A stretch of DNA of 64,000 bases from Rhabditoides inermis (GCA_963966185.1 CAWZYM010000332.1:296001-360000), one strand, 5' to 3'. Counted from the first letter of the stretch, positions 22,455 through 34,417 are shown. Numbers and translations are program-made. The notes: generated by a model from the sequence alone, not told the origin.

Positions 22455-25400
22455 ATGCCGACATTTCCGGCGAAGCGCAGAAAGGTGACCAAGTTCGACG
22501 AGAACGCGGTGGTGAAGGAGGAGGAGGTGATGGATGTGGAGGTGGCGGAGGACAAGAAGGACACGGGCGCGTTCAAGGAGGAGATTGTCAAGAAGAGCGA
22601 GTATCACAAGGACGCCGCCCTCAAGCAGTGGCGCATCATCGTCAGAAACCTGCCCTTCAAGGTGCAAACACATGCAACTTTAGATTTGTTAAAATATATG
22701 TTTTCAGTGCACAAAGTCCGATCTACAGAACGCTGCCAGCAAGTTCGGCACGTTCACCGACATTGTGCTGCCGCCCGGCAAGGTTGGTGTGATTCGAGTT
22801 TCAAATTCAAATTCTATATTTGTTTTTGTCTGTTAGTAGTCTGTGAATTACGCGTATCTCGTTGTGACGTTGTGTAACATGTTTTCTCTCTCTCTCAAAT
22901 ATCATTCATGTTTAGGACAAGCGCTTCCCGAAGTCGTGCGCCGGCTTCGGCTTCATCCAGTTCAAGGAGCGGGTTTCGGCGGAGAAGGCCAAGGTTGCGC
23001 TCAACTCGATGAAGATCCTCGGGCGCGCCATCGCCGCCGACTGGGCCATACCCAAGGACACGTACGAGACGGTCAGCCATGACGGTCAGTGGCATCATTC
23101 ATAATCGGGTTTTGTCCATTCCCTTAGAACACGAGTTGAGTACGATACACCAGGATTGCTAATTATATTTGCTGATTCTTAGAATTCCTTTTCTGGTTAG
23201 CTGGATTAAAGATAGAATGTCTTCAGAGAAGAAGAAGCTGGCGGAGAAGGTGAAGCAGGAGAAGGCGGACGACGACAGCAAGATGAAGAACGCCAAGAGG
23301 AAGTTCGAGGACAGCGACGACGACGAAGAGGAGGTGAGAACACTATCTGCAAACATGCAATGCTTATCAGAAATATTATTTTATTGTTAATAGGATGACG
23401 AGGACGAGGAGATGGACGATGAGGATGAGGAGGAAGACGAGGAGGAGTCGGATGAGGAGGAGGAGGAGCCGAAGTGCAGGGAGCGCAAGCCGGACGAGGC
23501 TGTGGAGGAGCAGCGCGTCGTGTTCCTGCGGTGGGTGGAAGACGTTCACTTGTGTTTTGTGTTGTGATATCATTCTTTGAAAGTGTTGTTTCGCAAAATC
23601 ACTTTGGTGAAATCGCGTTTTGTGACTGTCAATTACAACCAGCGCTGGTTGGTTTGTGTTAAGAATAGTCACGCGCTAGAATCGGCAAAAGGCGACTGAA
23701 AAAAGCAAAAGGTTTGTGTACTATTTCGATTGATAAAATGCATGAGCTTTTGTCATGACGTTGGGTAACACAAACTCTTCTCTTACGGAAGTCCTTTTAA
23801 AATATAATCAATCAATCGTTTATCCGGAATCGTTATATCTGAATATGACAACACAATCATAATGATATGAAGCATACAGTAGTGCCTAAAATGCTAGATA
23901 CATAATAGGCTAACGCCGGGTAAAGACAGGTAGGCTGACGAGGTTAGTGGTGGGAAGACGATACTTGATCGATAATCGTTCTTGAACCATTAGGGTACCA
24001 TTCTTGACGTGTAGAGCTCCGGCGTTTCCTTTGCTTCCATGCCTGTTAGTATCTCCTCGCGCCATAGCTGCTTCCAAATGAGGATACTTCCCGCCGCCTC
24101 ACTGGTTTCTCGGGAAGGATTCTTGTCGATGACCGAAAATTCGGCGGCGGTGGGGCAAAATGAGGACCGCACGTCGCGGGGAAAAGAAAAAGAATTATTG
24201 TGACTGTAATAGAGATAAGTGTGACTATAATAATTATGCATGTTTAGTAATCTGTCGTTTGACACGACGGAGGGTGCGGTGAAGGCGGAGGCGGAGAAGT
24301 ACGGGGAGGTGAAGCTCGCCATCATCTGCAAGTTCCACGACTCGGGACACTCAAAGGTATTTCATGGCAACGTGCATACACGCACTTTGCGGTATGTACT
24401 CTCATTATCTTTCACATTATTTTTCAGGGCTCCGCTTTTGTTCACTTTGCGAAGAAGGAAGAGGCGGAGGCGATGGTGCACGCTGGCTATGCCGGAAAGA
24501 TTGTAATCGACAACAGGTGAGAGAGACAGAGAGAAAGAGAGAGAGAGAGAGCGGGGGAGAGAGGGAGGGAGATAGACATTTACTTTCAGGGACATCAACG
24601 GAACTCTGGCCGTGAACAGGCAGAAGGCGGAGCAGATTGACAAAGACAAGAACACCAAGGTGGGTCTCGTGCTCTGATTAGCACGTAGCAGCATGCAGAA
24701 AGACATGTATTTCGAGAATCATTTCTCAGGAAAACATTGGTAAAGTGACCGTCAGATTGCGGTCACTTTAGACGCTAAAGTGACGGTCAGAATGCGGTCA
24801 GATTGAAAGGGGCGTGGCCAGAGCGAGTGGCTGGTGACGTCATCATCACTCATTAGTGCGTAAACAAAGTGGAGTAGTTGATGTTGAACGGGTGGCGCCG
24901 CCTCCACTTCTTCTTCCACGTCTTCTTCGTTGCCAGAATCGTCATCTTCATCGTCGTGGACGCATCCCCATCCACCTTCAGCGTGGTGGTCCGTCACGAA
25001 ATGTGTTTTTCGCGCCCGCGTCTCCGGGTCGGTAGAAGTTGGGAGTCGGTAGAAGTCCACGACGATGAAGATGACGATTCTGGCAACGAAGAAGACGTGG
25101 AAGAAGAAGTGGAAGCGGCGCCACTCGTTCAACGTCAACTACTCCACTTTGTTTACGCACTAATGAGTGATGATGACGTCACCCGCCACTCGCTCTGGCC
25201 CCGCCCTTTTCAATCTGACCGCAATCTGACCGTCACCTTACCGTCACTTTAGCTAAAGTGACGGTAAGGTGACCGTGATTTGCTCTGATATTTGTTGGAT
25301 ACGCTCTTATTGATGACGTTGTTTCAGTCGCCGAAGGACAAGCGTAATCTGCACCTGCTTCGTGCGGGAATCATCCGACTGGGAACGGGAGCCGCCGCTG

Positions 25401-27431
25401 GTGGGTGGCTGGGTGGATTGTATTACTAATCAGTATTATTAATATCGTTGTTATAATGGATGTTTTACATCGCATACTAATCCGTAGATTGCTGTTTATA
25501 GTGCACTATCCATTAAGATACTTGAGTGAAACGTTTTGCATATATCTATTCACTATTAAAACGTTCTCCACGATTGTGTGTGCTACTAGACGAGCCAACC
25601 CATCATGCCAACCTTCTATGTATGGCGGAATCGTGGAATCAGGATGATAAACAAACATCAACATGTGATTGTCTGATTGCTTAGGCATGAGCGAGACGGA
25701 CGCGGCGATGCGCGACCGCCTGGCGACTGTGGCGCGCAAGAAGCTCGAGAACCTCACCATGTTTGTCAGCCCCGTCAGGTGAGTGGTGGGGGTGTAGGGA
25801 TGGTCATGTGGTTGATGCTGTGTTATTCTCGTGGAGATGCAACATAATATCTTCCTTGTTGTTACAGCTTACATCCATTTTCTATATGCCTACGTGATTT
25901 GATTAGCAGTTATTGTTATGTTTCAGTGACTGTATGTTTCCCTTTGTGGTATGCTTTGTCAATTCTATCTTCTTTCTCTGTAATATTGCTTGCAGACTGG
26001 TGGTGCACAACCTGCCGCTGTCGTTCACGGACACTGAGCTGAAAAACGCGTGCTACAAGGCGGCCGGCAACCCGGACGCCACCATCACAGAGTACCGCAT
26101 CTGGAGGGACACCGGCAAGCTGGACGCCAAGGTGGGGATAGATGGACAAGATGTACACTTGAGGGCGCACGTACTTTTGAAAACCTGTGTTTCTCCTTTG
26201 TCCGTGATCATTTCAGTACTATTTTAGGTTTTGGAACATACACAAATAAACCAATTGATGTTTTCATGGAGCGAAACTAATTGTGCAGCTGCTGAAGCGT
26301 ATTTCTAATAAGTTTTTCAGGGTCATCCGATGTCTCGCGGCTTTGGTTTCGTCGCGTTCTCTGAGCACACGGACGCGCTCGCGTGCCTGCAGAAGCTCAA
26401 CAACTGCCCCAAGACGTTCAGCGACAAGAAGAGGCCCATTGTCGAGTTCAGGTCTGATTTTAGATCGAAAACTTCTCATTGATTGACCATATTTTTGTTG
26501 TGGTTGATTCATTGTGTGTTGGAAACGTATTTTTATGGGTGCATATGAGTCGGAGTATGTTTGCAGTGTGGAGAACCTAAAGGCGATTCGTATGCGTGAG
26601 CGCCGCGCGGTCAAATCGCAGAACAAGAATGCGACCGAGGGAGAGATCGAGGACAGAATCAGGAAGCAGGTACGGTAAAAGCTGAGAGAGGGCTAAAAGC
26701 TATTGACTGTTGAATAGTAGAACTTGAATTTTTATTACGAAGTATGGTACAGTATCGGTAATTCGAAGGGAACAAGTGACAGGCATGTCTTTGCAGGTGG
26801 AGACGACGACGAAGGATCTGCGCTCCAAGGGCCTGAAGCCGCTGCCTTCGCACAGCGGGGCCAAGATCCGACACAAGCACAGCAAGAGCAAGGTGGGTGG
26901 AGGGTGGAGAGAGAGGGGAGCTGGGCAGGGATGGGATATGAGGTGGTGGATATTGCTAGCGAAATTAAACGATTCAACCGCTTTCGTGTATGTTTTGGTG
27001 AAGATGAATGAATTTTGGTATTTTGGTGTTGAGAAGATTTTTGATGTTCCTTGGTTGTGTTTGTGTGTGTTGTTTTATACTTACGAAAGAGCATCGGAAC
27101 AATCGGAGCAGTGCATTGCTGATTGGAATTATTGTTAGCATTTGTTCATTTTGTGCTACGTATTTTATCCAATCTTTTTGGGGCATGAATTGAAGTAACA
27201 ATCACTTGAACATGGTTTCCTTAGAGACTGACCCACGCCTTGACTTCTTGACTAACACCCATGTTTCAGAAGGAGCTGGCAGCGAAGGCGGAGGCGAAGG
27301 CGGCGGCGGCTCTCAACGCGCCCAAGAAGAAGAAGAAGAAGTCGGGCAACAACCCCAACCGCAACGCCCAGCTGCCCAAGCAGAGCAAGAGTAACAAGAG
27401 GACACTCACTAAGTTCCTCGCCCACGCATAG
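22455..27431 (+). CDS. RBM28/Nop4-like nucleolar RNA-binding protein (15 exons, ~585 aa)
   Basis: Exons: 22455-22661, 22708-22782, 22916-23084, 23227-23333, 23394-23530, 24248-24356, 24428-24516, 24590-24659, 25328-25400, 25685-25778, 25996-26131, 26321-26451, 26567-26669, 26797-26892, 27270-27431 (TAG); phases agree throughout. Three RRMs are visible: RNP2 WRIIVRNLPF with RNP1 CAGFGFIQF (about residues 59-140); VVFLRNLSF with GSAFVHF after a long Asp/Glu tract; and RLVVHNLPL with SRGFGFVAF. An RRM, acidic spacer, RRM, spacer, RRM and Lys-rich tail is the RBM28/Nop4 plan. The NLHLLRAG segment before the third RRM and the VEFSVENLKA segment after it are typical of the family. It acts in 60S ribosomal subunit maturation in the nucleolus. 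The C-terminus (KKKKKKSG, TLTKFLAHA) is basic. Confidence 0.85.
23790..24180 (-). repeat. Retroposon 3'-end fragment in RBM28 intron
   Basis: Begins with inverted tail sequence (aatcaatcaatcgtttatcc), then ggaatcgttatatctgaat and aggctaacgccgggtaaaga. The same block recurs at about 35060-35190, and shorter relatives near 31020-31080 and 38640-38870. It is probably the 3' end of a LINE or a derived SINE. Confidence 0.6.
24727..25278. mobile_element. Foldback MITE (aggaaaRcatggttaaagtg family), copy 2
   Basis: Nearly complete palindrome with arms of about 270 bp in the 24660-25327 intron of RBM28. Starts aggaaaacattggtaaagtg. Each arm holds gtgacgtcatcatcactcat and an acidic open stretch. The right tip is shorter than in copy 1. 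Confidence 0.85.
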
Positions 27432-28232
27432 TCGTACCACACTTTTTGTTTGTTACCTGTTTATTTTGTTATTTGTTGATTTACTGTGTAGAGATATTGG
27501 TGTTGTTGTTTGTTGTTGCGAGGATTGATAAAAATTGATTATGAGATGTGTGTGGAAGGAGCAGAGGAGTGACTGATTTGGAATCAGCGCGGAAGCGTTA
27601 TCTAGTATTAAGTCGAGAGCTTACTCTAAACTTTCATCTTTCTCTTGATCACATCATTTCCCGTTGTCTATTTGTATGTTATCAGTATTGCTGTTTCCTT
27701 CGATCATGTCTTATCACGAATGCTGACAATTTGTCTCTTTCTCTCTTTCTCTGTGGTTTTCCTATCTAGAATTATGATGTAACGAATAATAAATCGAATA
27801 TTACCATTTTACTTGGTAAAGAATTCAAATATTTTGTAGAGTAGTAAGTTGCAGTAAATTGGAACCGAGTGAGCGTGGAGCGGCTTTCCAATGTTTGTTT
27901 ATTACTTGGATAGTTGGTTAGAAAGACAGAGATCAGAAAAAAAGTTGACGTTGTGGTTATTCCACGTTTTATAATGTTTTAATCGCTGTTCAAGATTGCG
28001 ATTATCGGTTATAGTTGTTGAGATTAGTTAAGCATTCCGTGCGAGGTGAGGTGAAGTGATCTTTATTCTATTCTCTATTGGTCCCTACACTCTAGCCACC
28101 GCCTATGTTTTGTGGACAGAGAAAGAGAGAGAGAGATAGAGAGAGCGTGTGATAGTGAACGAGAGTAGGGAGGAGCAGACAGTGAGAGGATGACGGGCGG
28201 TTGTGAAATGTGTTTTCCCGCCGCCCCGTTTG
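27432..28232. other. Intergenic region between RBM28 and first GPx
   Basis: 3' UTR of RBM28 (AATAAA near 27788), then AT-rich spacer. From about 28040 (gaggtgaggtgaagtgatct) it is shared with the second GPx copy at 31255, marking the left edge of the tandem duplication. No coding signal. Confidence 0.6.
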
Positions 28233-28241
28233 TATAAATAG
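28233..28241 (+). promoter_or_regulatory. TATA box of first GPx gene (TATAAATAG)
   Basis: Follows a block conserved in both copies (tgttttcccgccgccccgtt) and precedes the conserved tttagcatgaactttag leader. The orthologous position in copy 2 is interrupted by two insertions. Confidence 0.65.
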
Positions 28242-28990
28242 CACGGTTGCGGTTCGAATGTTCGAGTACATTTCTTAGCATGAACTTTAGGGAAGCAACA
28301 AGCAACGTGTTTCTCCCTCCCCTCCCAACTCACTTCTCCCATTGCACTTCTCCTCTCCTCCCACTGCTCCGCGGTCTATTGATTGATTCTCTCTCGCAGA
28401 GTTGTTGTTTGTTATCGGTTACCGCCGTTTTGAGCAAAGGACTTGTTGTAGCGTTGCGATGTATTTGGCTATTGTTTTCAGGTGAGAGCGAAAAGGCGGG
28501 CCCTCTTTGCTATCATTCAGAAAGAAATCAGAAAGAGAGTGAGTAGAAGTGTAAGAGCATTTTCAGCATCGCCGTTCTAAGCAACTCTAGTGTACTTGTG
28601 TTTCATATTTCTACATTCTACTCACTGGTCTCTTGCAGTGCACTGCCTAACAAGTATGACTATTCTAATATTTATAGAGACTGTATACGGTTTCCACGGA
28701 CAACCGTTTTATTTATTCTTATTCGAAACGCGCAACCCGTTTCTTTCAATATCGCTTTCTCGTATTTCATTAGCCCACGGATGCTTGAATTCTCTCCTAT
28801 TTGGTGCTTTCTATTGCCGCTATGACATTTCCTTTCCTTCAATTCCCTCTAACCGTAGCGTTTTCCTTTCCATCAATTCCCTCTAACCGTTTGGTTCTCG
28901 ACCCTTACTTTGACGTGACACCTGAATTCGTGACTAACCGTGCATGAATGGATCGATATATGGATTGAATGTTACTGTGTTGATTGCAGT

Positions 28991-29879
28991 GTTGTCTCTC
29001 CGTCGCCTGTTCACCACTTCCTCTTCCCTCATGTCTGCCGCTCTCTACTCGTTCACGGTGAAGGATGCCAATGGACAAGATGTCAGCATGGACAAGTACA
29101 AGTGAGTAGGGGATAATAATAATATATATTTATAAGTTGTGACAGTTGTGTGTAATACACGGAGCAATGTAGATTTAGGAAAATAGTTGTGATAGAAACT
29201 TGGTAGATTTCTATTAGCCGGTATGATGAGAGATTGAGTTTAAATGAATCGAAGATGCAATCATGGAAACGGTGAAATAGAAATAATGGTTGGAAAACAT
29301 ATGTGAACACGTAGCACAAGTGAGTCGTCTACCTGTGTGTTACAGGGGCAAGACTCTCATAATTGTCAACGTGGCGTCGCAGTGCGGACTGACCAACTCG
29401 AACTACTCTCAGCTGAAGGAGCTGTTGGATCAGTACAAGACACAGGGTCTGGAGGTCGCTGCCTTCCCCTGCAACCAGTTTGGAGGACAGGTGAGGAGGG
29501 GGATGGATTGGGGAGGTTGGAAAGGTGCGACTTGTATCTTGCATGAATAGCATGGGAGAGAGTGCTGAGCTGAGTCACTATGTGATATACGAGTAGTATC
29601 TAGCCTATTGGGCAAAGGGAAATGCAAGCAGGTAGAGGAAGAGTTACGAGAGGTTGGAAGGCGTGACTTGTATCATGTGAATGAAACATTATAAGAGAAT
29701 ACAATTGCTTTGACCATTTCGGTTTGCATTTAGCTGTTTTTATGAAACATACAGCACACTTTCTGTGCGGCAAGTGACGAATGTGTTTCCAGGAGCCAGC
29801 GTGCGAGATTGACATCCGCAACTTTGTGCAGGTGGGTATTGTTTATGTATTCATGAAACTTTTTTTGTTTATTACTGAT

Positions 29880-29951
<72 letters not shown>

Positions 29952-30209
29952 TGCGCGAATAATGTGTGAAACGATAACAACGATGTTTACAGGACAAGTT
30001 CAAGTTCGAGCCGGATCTCTACTCGAAGATTGATGTGAACGGAGACAAAGCCGATCCGCTCTACAAGTTCCTCAAGAAGGAGAAGGTATGGATGGAGGGA
30101 GAGAGAAAAGGAAGAGGAGGAGTGAGAGAGAGAGAGAGAGAGATGAGGGAAAGAAAGATAGAGGTGAATTCGAGTGAGTGAGAGATAGGGGGAAAAGAGA
30201 GTGAGAGAG

Positions 30210-30261
<52 letters not shown>

Positions 30262-30643
30262 TTAGGATGAAGGAGAAAAGGAGTATTGCAGGGTGGTATG
30301 CTTCTGGATGCTATCAAGTGGAACTTCACCAAATTCCTCGTCGACAAAGACGGCAATGTGGTGGGTGAAGGAGGGAGAGGAGAGGGGAGAAGTGAGAAGA
30401 GAGGAAATGTAGAAGGAGGAGGGGGAGAGTATACTTGAACACATGTCATTGCAACTTGTAGTTATATGTTTCCATGTACACTTCTGTGGTGTTTATTATT
30501 TTCTAGAATAATAAATCTTTCGAGATTCGATATATTTTGTATTATGAAAACATCTATTCTAGGTGAAGCGCTACGGCCCCACCACTGAGCCTAAGGATAT
30601 GAAGAAGGACATTGAGAAGGTGCTCGCTGGATCCAAGCTTTAG
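28991..30643 (+). CDS. Glutathione peroxidase, Cys type, copy 1 (GPX4/GPX-1-like)
   Basis: Coding exons: 28991-29101, 29346-29490, 29793-29831, 29993-30085, 30292-30360, 30563-30643 (TAG). From the internal ATG at 29031 the protein has 165 aa. If the upstream exon ending at A28538 is used, the start codon is A|TG across the intron, adding [14 protein letters not shown], a mitochondrial-type presequence, for 179 aa. Active-site features: [10 protein letters not shown] (Cys in place of Sec), [11 protein letters not shown] (Gln), and [10 protein letters not shown] (Trp, Asn), as in thiol-dependent monomeric peroxidases. [13 protein letters not shown] is nematode-like. It reduces H2O2 and lipid hydroperoxides with glutathione or thioredoxin. 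AATAAA at 30794. The leader (28241-28538) is conserved with copy 2. Confidence 0.9.
29882..29950. repeat. (TA)n microsatellite
   Basis: About 34 AT units inside the 29832-29992 intron of GPx copy 1; absent from the matching intron of copy 2. Confidence 0.95.
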
Positions 30644-31421
30644 AAGGGTACGGAGTACGGTATCTGGGAATATGGTAGCATATACTATATACTGTATTGT
30701 CCATGCATTACACTTTCACTCTGTATCGTTCAGGATTGATCTACCGCGCGTGTTGTTTTGAGCTTTTGTAAATATCCACCCGGTGTAAATATTAATAAAT
30801 ATATTTTATTTATTGGGTGTCGTGTGTGATGAGTGTATGAAATGTTGCCGGCATTTTGGATATCTGAATATTTGAGTATTGCTCTGTTGTTTCTATATGT
30901 TCTGAAACGTATGCATCTGAAACGTATGTGTTTTGTTAGTGACAAGAGAGGGAGGCGCATAGCGTGAAGAGAAAGAGGAGGACTAGTGAATATTATGGTC
31001 GATAGAGTGAGAGAAATGTTAGGATGAGGGCCAAAATGGGCTAACGCCGGGGAAGACAGTTGGGCTGATGAAGTGAGCGGGAAAGTATGAAGAATACCTC
31101 TCTCTTCCCGACTGATCTACGTGAAGTAAGTTGCGAGAAAAAACCTGCATTGTGTCGGCTTGTCGGCGCATACGCCAACCGCTACCGTAGAGTGTGTTAA
31201 GATAAAGTGGTTCATCATATAAATATAACAAATACGTAGTTCACAAATTGCTTGCGAGGTGAGGTGAAATGATCTTTATTCTATTCATTTGCCTACACTC
31301 TAGGCACCACTCATGTTGCAGAGTGAGAGATGAGGGTGATAGTGGAGCAGAGTCGGGAGGAGACGGGTGCGAGAGGATGACGGGCGATGGTGAAATGTGT
31401 TTTCCCGCCGCCCCGTTTCTA
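30644..31421. other. Spacer between GPx copies
   Basis: 3' UTR of copy 1 (AATAAA at 30794), an aacgccgggg repeat fragment near 31040, and from about 31255 the duplicated promoter-proximal block of copy 2. No coding signal. Confidence 0.6.
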
Positions 31422-31424
31422 TAA

Positions 31425-32212
31425 GGGGCCCGACATACTTTTGTAGCGCGTGCGATTCGCCACCTCTCTCTGTGTAAAAGTCGCCAGCATTGTAGCTCGC
31501 GCAAAGTGCACTGGCGACTTTCAAAGTAGCCAGCACATACTCGCGCGCGAATTGTAGCCGGCTACAATGAGAAAAGTAGCCAGCTACAAAGTCGCCAGTG
31601 AAGTCGCTCGCGTAATTAACTGTTAGCGTGGCGACAATTCGCCAGGCGATTACACTGGTTTAATCGTTACAACATTTATTTTTATTTATTTTTGGTTGTT
31701 TTTCACTTCAAACATTGTTTTTTAGGAGTTGAAATGGATGAAGATGCTTACTTTGAACTCGTTTGTGCAATTGTGAAAGAAATTATTGATGATATGGAAA
31801 AAGAACCGAGACGAGTGTATGTGTCGGAGGCACATGAGCCACTTCTCGATCAGAGGCACATGACAATGGCCAGCTATTTGGCAAGCACCAATCCGCAGAA
31901 CCTTTTGTCGTATACGAGACTGTACCCGCACGAGTTTGATGACCTACACACTCGTCTTGCACCTCGGATTCAACATTCTGGGACTCATCGCGCCCCAATC
32001 ACTTCTCAGTACAGACTCATCATATTCCTCAAGTGAGATTGCGCACAACGATCGTGCGTCAATGTTCGTTCAAGACGCGCATATTGTCGCTAGCTCCTCT
32101 GCTACTTTTTGTAGCCAGCGCCTCTTTGCTGGCGACTTTTGAAATGTAGCTCGGCTAATTTAAAATCGCGCGCGCTGGCGAATCGCACGCGCTACAAAGT
32201 ATGTCGGGCCCC
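31425..32212. mobile_element. PIF/Harbinger-type DNA transposon, internally deleted (788 bp, TSD TAA)
   Basis: Terminal inverted repeats gggcccgacatacttttgta (left) and tacaaagtatgtcgggccc (right) extend about 35 bp, through gcgcgtgcgattcgcc. They are flanked by TAA on both sides (31422-31424 and 32213-32215), the 3-bp target duplication expected for this superfamily. Subterminal gtagccagc/gcgactttt motifs repeat. It encodes only a short N-terminal transposase fragment. Confidence 0.85.
31734..32036 (+). pseudogene. Truncated Harbinger-type transposase N-terminus (100 aa)
   Basis: Starts MDEDAYFELVCAIVKEI. The C-terminal part, HEFDDLHTRLAPRIQHSGTH followed by RAPITSQYRLIIFLK, resembles the region before the DDE domain of PIF/Harbinger nucleases (typically FDxLLxxvxPxIxxxxT, then Rxxi.pexrLaitLRfLa). 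The frame stops before any catalytic Asp/Glu, so no active nuclease is made. Confidence 0.6.
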
Positions 32213-32215
32213 TAA

Positions 32216-32419
32216 AGCAGCTATTATGTTCAAAAAATGGTAAAATTCCCGAAAACACATTTTTTCGTATTTTTCGACATTTTGGCAATGGGGCGCACAA
32301 AGAATGTAAAAATTTACAATATTTTTTGACATTTTCTTGGACATTTTTCTGCATTTTTTCGCTATTTTTCGACATTTATTTTGTATTATTTTACATTTTT
32401 TGGGAACTTAATAGCTGCT
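32216..32419. mobile_element. 204-bp MITE, TSD TAA, adjacent to the Harbinger element
   Basis: Ends are agcagctattatgttcaaaa and its inverted counterpart (ttgggaacttaatagctgct). It is flanked by TAA at 32213-32215 (shared with the neighbouring element) and at 32420-32422. AT-rich interior with repeated tttttcgacatttt. Confidence 0.8.
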
Positions 32420-32920
32420 TAAATAGCATGTGATGGCCCGAGTGTTTGGGCAGTATTTTAGCATGAACTTTAGAGAACCAACGTGTTTTTCCTCCTCTTT
32501 TCAACTCACTTCTCCTCTGCTCCCCACTGTTCCGCGGTCTATTGATTGGTTCTCTCGCAGAGTTGTTGTTTGTTGTTGCCGTTTTGATTTGAGTAGAAGA
32601 CGCGTAGCGATGTATTCGTCAATTGCTTTCAGGTGAGAGCGAAAGGCGGGCACTTTTTGCTATCACTATATCAGAATACGACAGTGAGTAGAGCTGTGAG
32701 CTGTGACCTATGCTATTATTGTTATGTATGACATCACTCGAGTGACTCATATTTCTACTCGGCATCTTGTAGTGCATTACTGATATGTATTTATGTTCTA
32801 ATATTTATATAGTTGTGTTGGTGTGCGGTGTGCGTTTTGGGAACCGTTTAATTATTTTTATCGCGCAACTCGTTTTCATCGCTTTATCGCGTTTCGTTGG
32901 ACAAAGAGATTGAATTACAG

Positions 32921-33859
32921 TGTTGTCTCTCCGTCGCCTGTTCACCACCTCCTCTTCCCTCATGTCTGCCGCTTTCTACTCGTTTACGGTGAAGGACGCC
33001 AATGGACAAGATGTCAGCATGGACAAGTACAAGTGGGTTGGGGTCATCGCATTCAAGCAACTTATAGAACTCGCATTACTAGTGAGCTCATTAATTTTCA
33101 CTAGAAACAACACTTTTACAGTATATACCGAATGGTATACTGTTCCATTCGCAGTGCCGAAACCATACTCAGTTGACGTAGTGGTAATGCTCTTGAAAAA
33201 ATGTACCAAGATGTACTGACAGTACAGTATCTACTTTTTACAGGGACAAGGTGCTGATCATTGTAAACGTGGCGTCGGAGTGTAGTCTGGCCAGTGCGAA
33301 CTACTCTCAGCTGAAAGAGCTGCTGGATGAGTACAAGTCGAAGGGTCTGGAAGTGGCCGCCTTCCCATGCAACCAGTTTGGAGGACAGGTGGGGGGGGGA
33401 GTTGTAAGGCTTAGGAAAACGTTGGTTTCGGGTTTGAAGGAGAGTGAGTGTTATAGTATTCGCTCACGAAAATGAAATTGGTTAGACAAATTCGATGCGC
33501 ACTTAGTAGTGTTAGGTGAAACGTAGGAGAGACGTAGTATACTATGGAAATAACAAAAACACACTTTCAGGAGCCGGCGTGTGAGCTTGACATCAGCAAC
33601 TTTGTGCAGGTGGGAATTATTTATTTATTTCGTAATGCATTCTCTATTTATTATTTTTGTTATTAACTATTGATTATTTGTTTACAGGACAAGTTCAAGT
33701 TCGAGCCGGACCTTTACTCGAAGATTGATGTGAACGGAGACAAGGCCGATCCGCTCTACAAGTTCCTCAAGAAGGAGCAGGTGTGGAGAGAAGGAGAGGG
33801 AGGGAGGGAGAGAGAGAGAGAGAGACTGAAGAGAGAGAGAGAGAGAAGGAGAGAGAGAA

Positions 33860-33902
<43 letters not shown>

Positions 33903-34150
33903 GTGAAGAAAAGGAAGAGCAGAACATGATAATGAGTGACTTTGCAGGGTGGCACCCTTCTAGACGCTATCAAGTGGAACTTCACCAAATTCCTCGTCGA
34001 TAAGGACGGCAATGTGGTGGGTAAAGAGTGAGAGAGAGGAGTTTGCAAATAGTATGTGCGCATTTTCAGGTGAAGCGCTATGGCCCGACCACTGAGCCGA
34101 AGGATATGAAGAAGGACATTGAGAAGGTGCTCGCTGGGTCCAAGCTGTAA
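32921..34150 (+). CDS. Glutathione peroxidase, Cys type, copy 2
   Basis: Coding exons: 32921-33032, 33244-33388, 33571-33609, 33688-33780, 33948-34016, 34070-34150 (TAA). The internal ATG at 32962 gives 165 aa; an A|TG start split between A32683 and 32921 would give the presequence form, as in copy 1. The sequence is about 90% like copy 1 but differs at the catalytic loop: [11 protein letters not shown] against [11 protein letters not shown]. The peroxidatic Cys is kept while its neighbours change (Q to E, G to S). FPCNQFGGQ and KWNFTKF are intact. AATAAA at 34310. Its promoter TATA box has been split by the insertions at 31425-32419, so expression may differ from copy 1. Confidence 0.88.
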
Positions 34151-34417
34151 AGGGTACAGTATATGGGGTACGGTAGCATGTATATACTGTATTATACTGT
34201 ATTGCCCATACTGTACGACACTCCGTAAATCGTTCAGGATTGATCTAGCGCCTAGCGCGTTTTGCTTTGAGCTGTTGTGAATATCCACTCTGTGTATAGT
34301 GTATATATTAATAAAACTATTTTATTCGTTATGTCTCGTGCGTGATGAGAGAGAGTGTGTGAAATGTTGCCTTGCATTTTGGATATCTGTACAAGCGAGG
34401 GATCGATCAATTACTTT

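Noticed and set aside
24752..25252. Two overlapping ~125-aa frames of acidic sequence as genes
   Set aside because: They are the two arms of the foldback MITE read in opposite directions.
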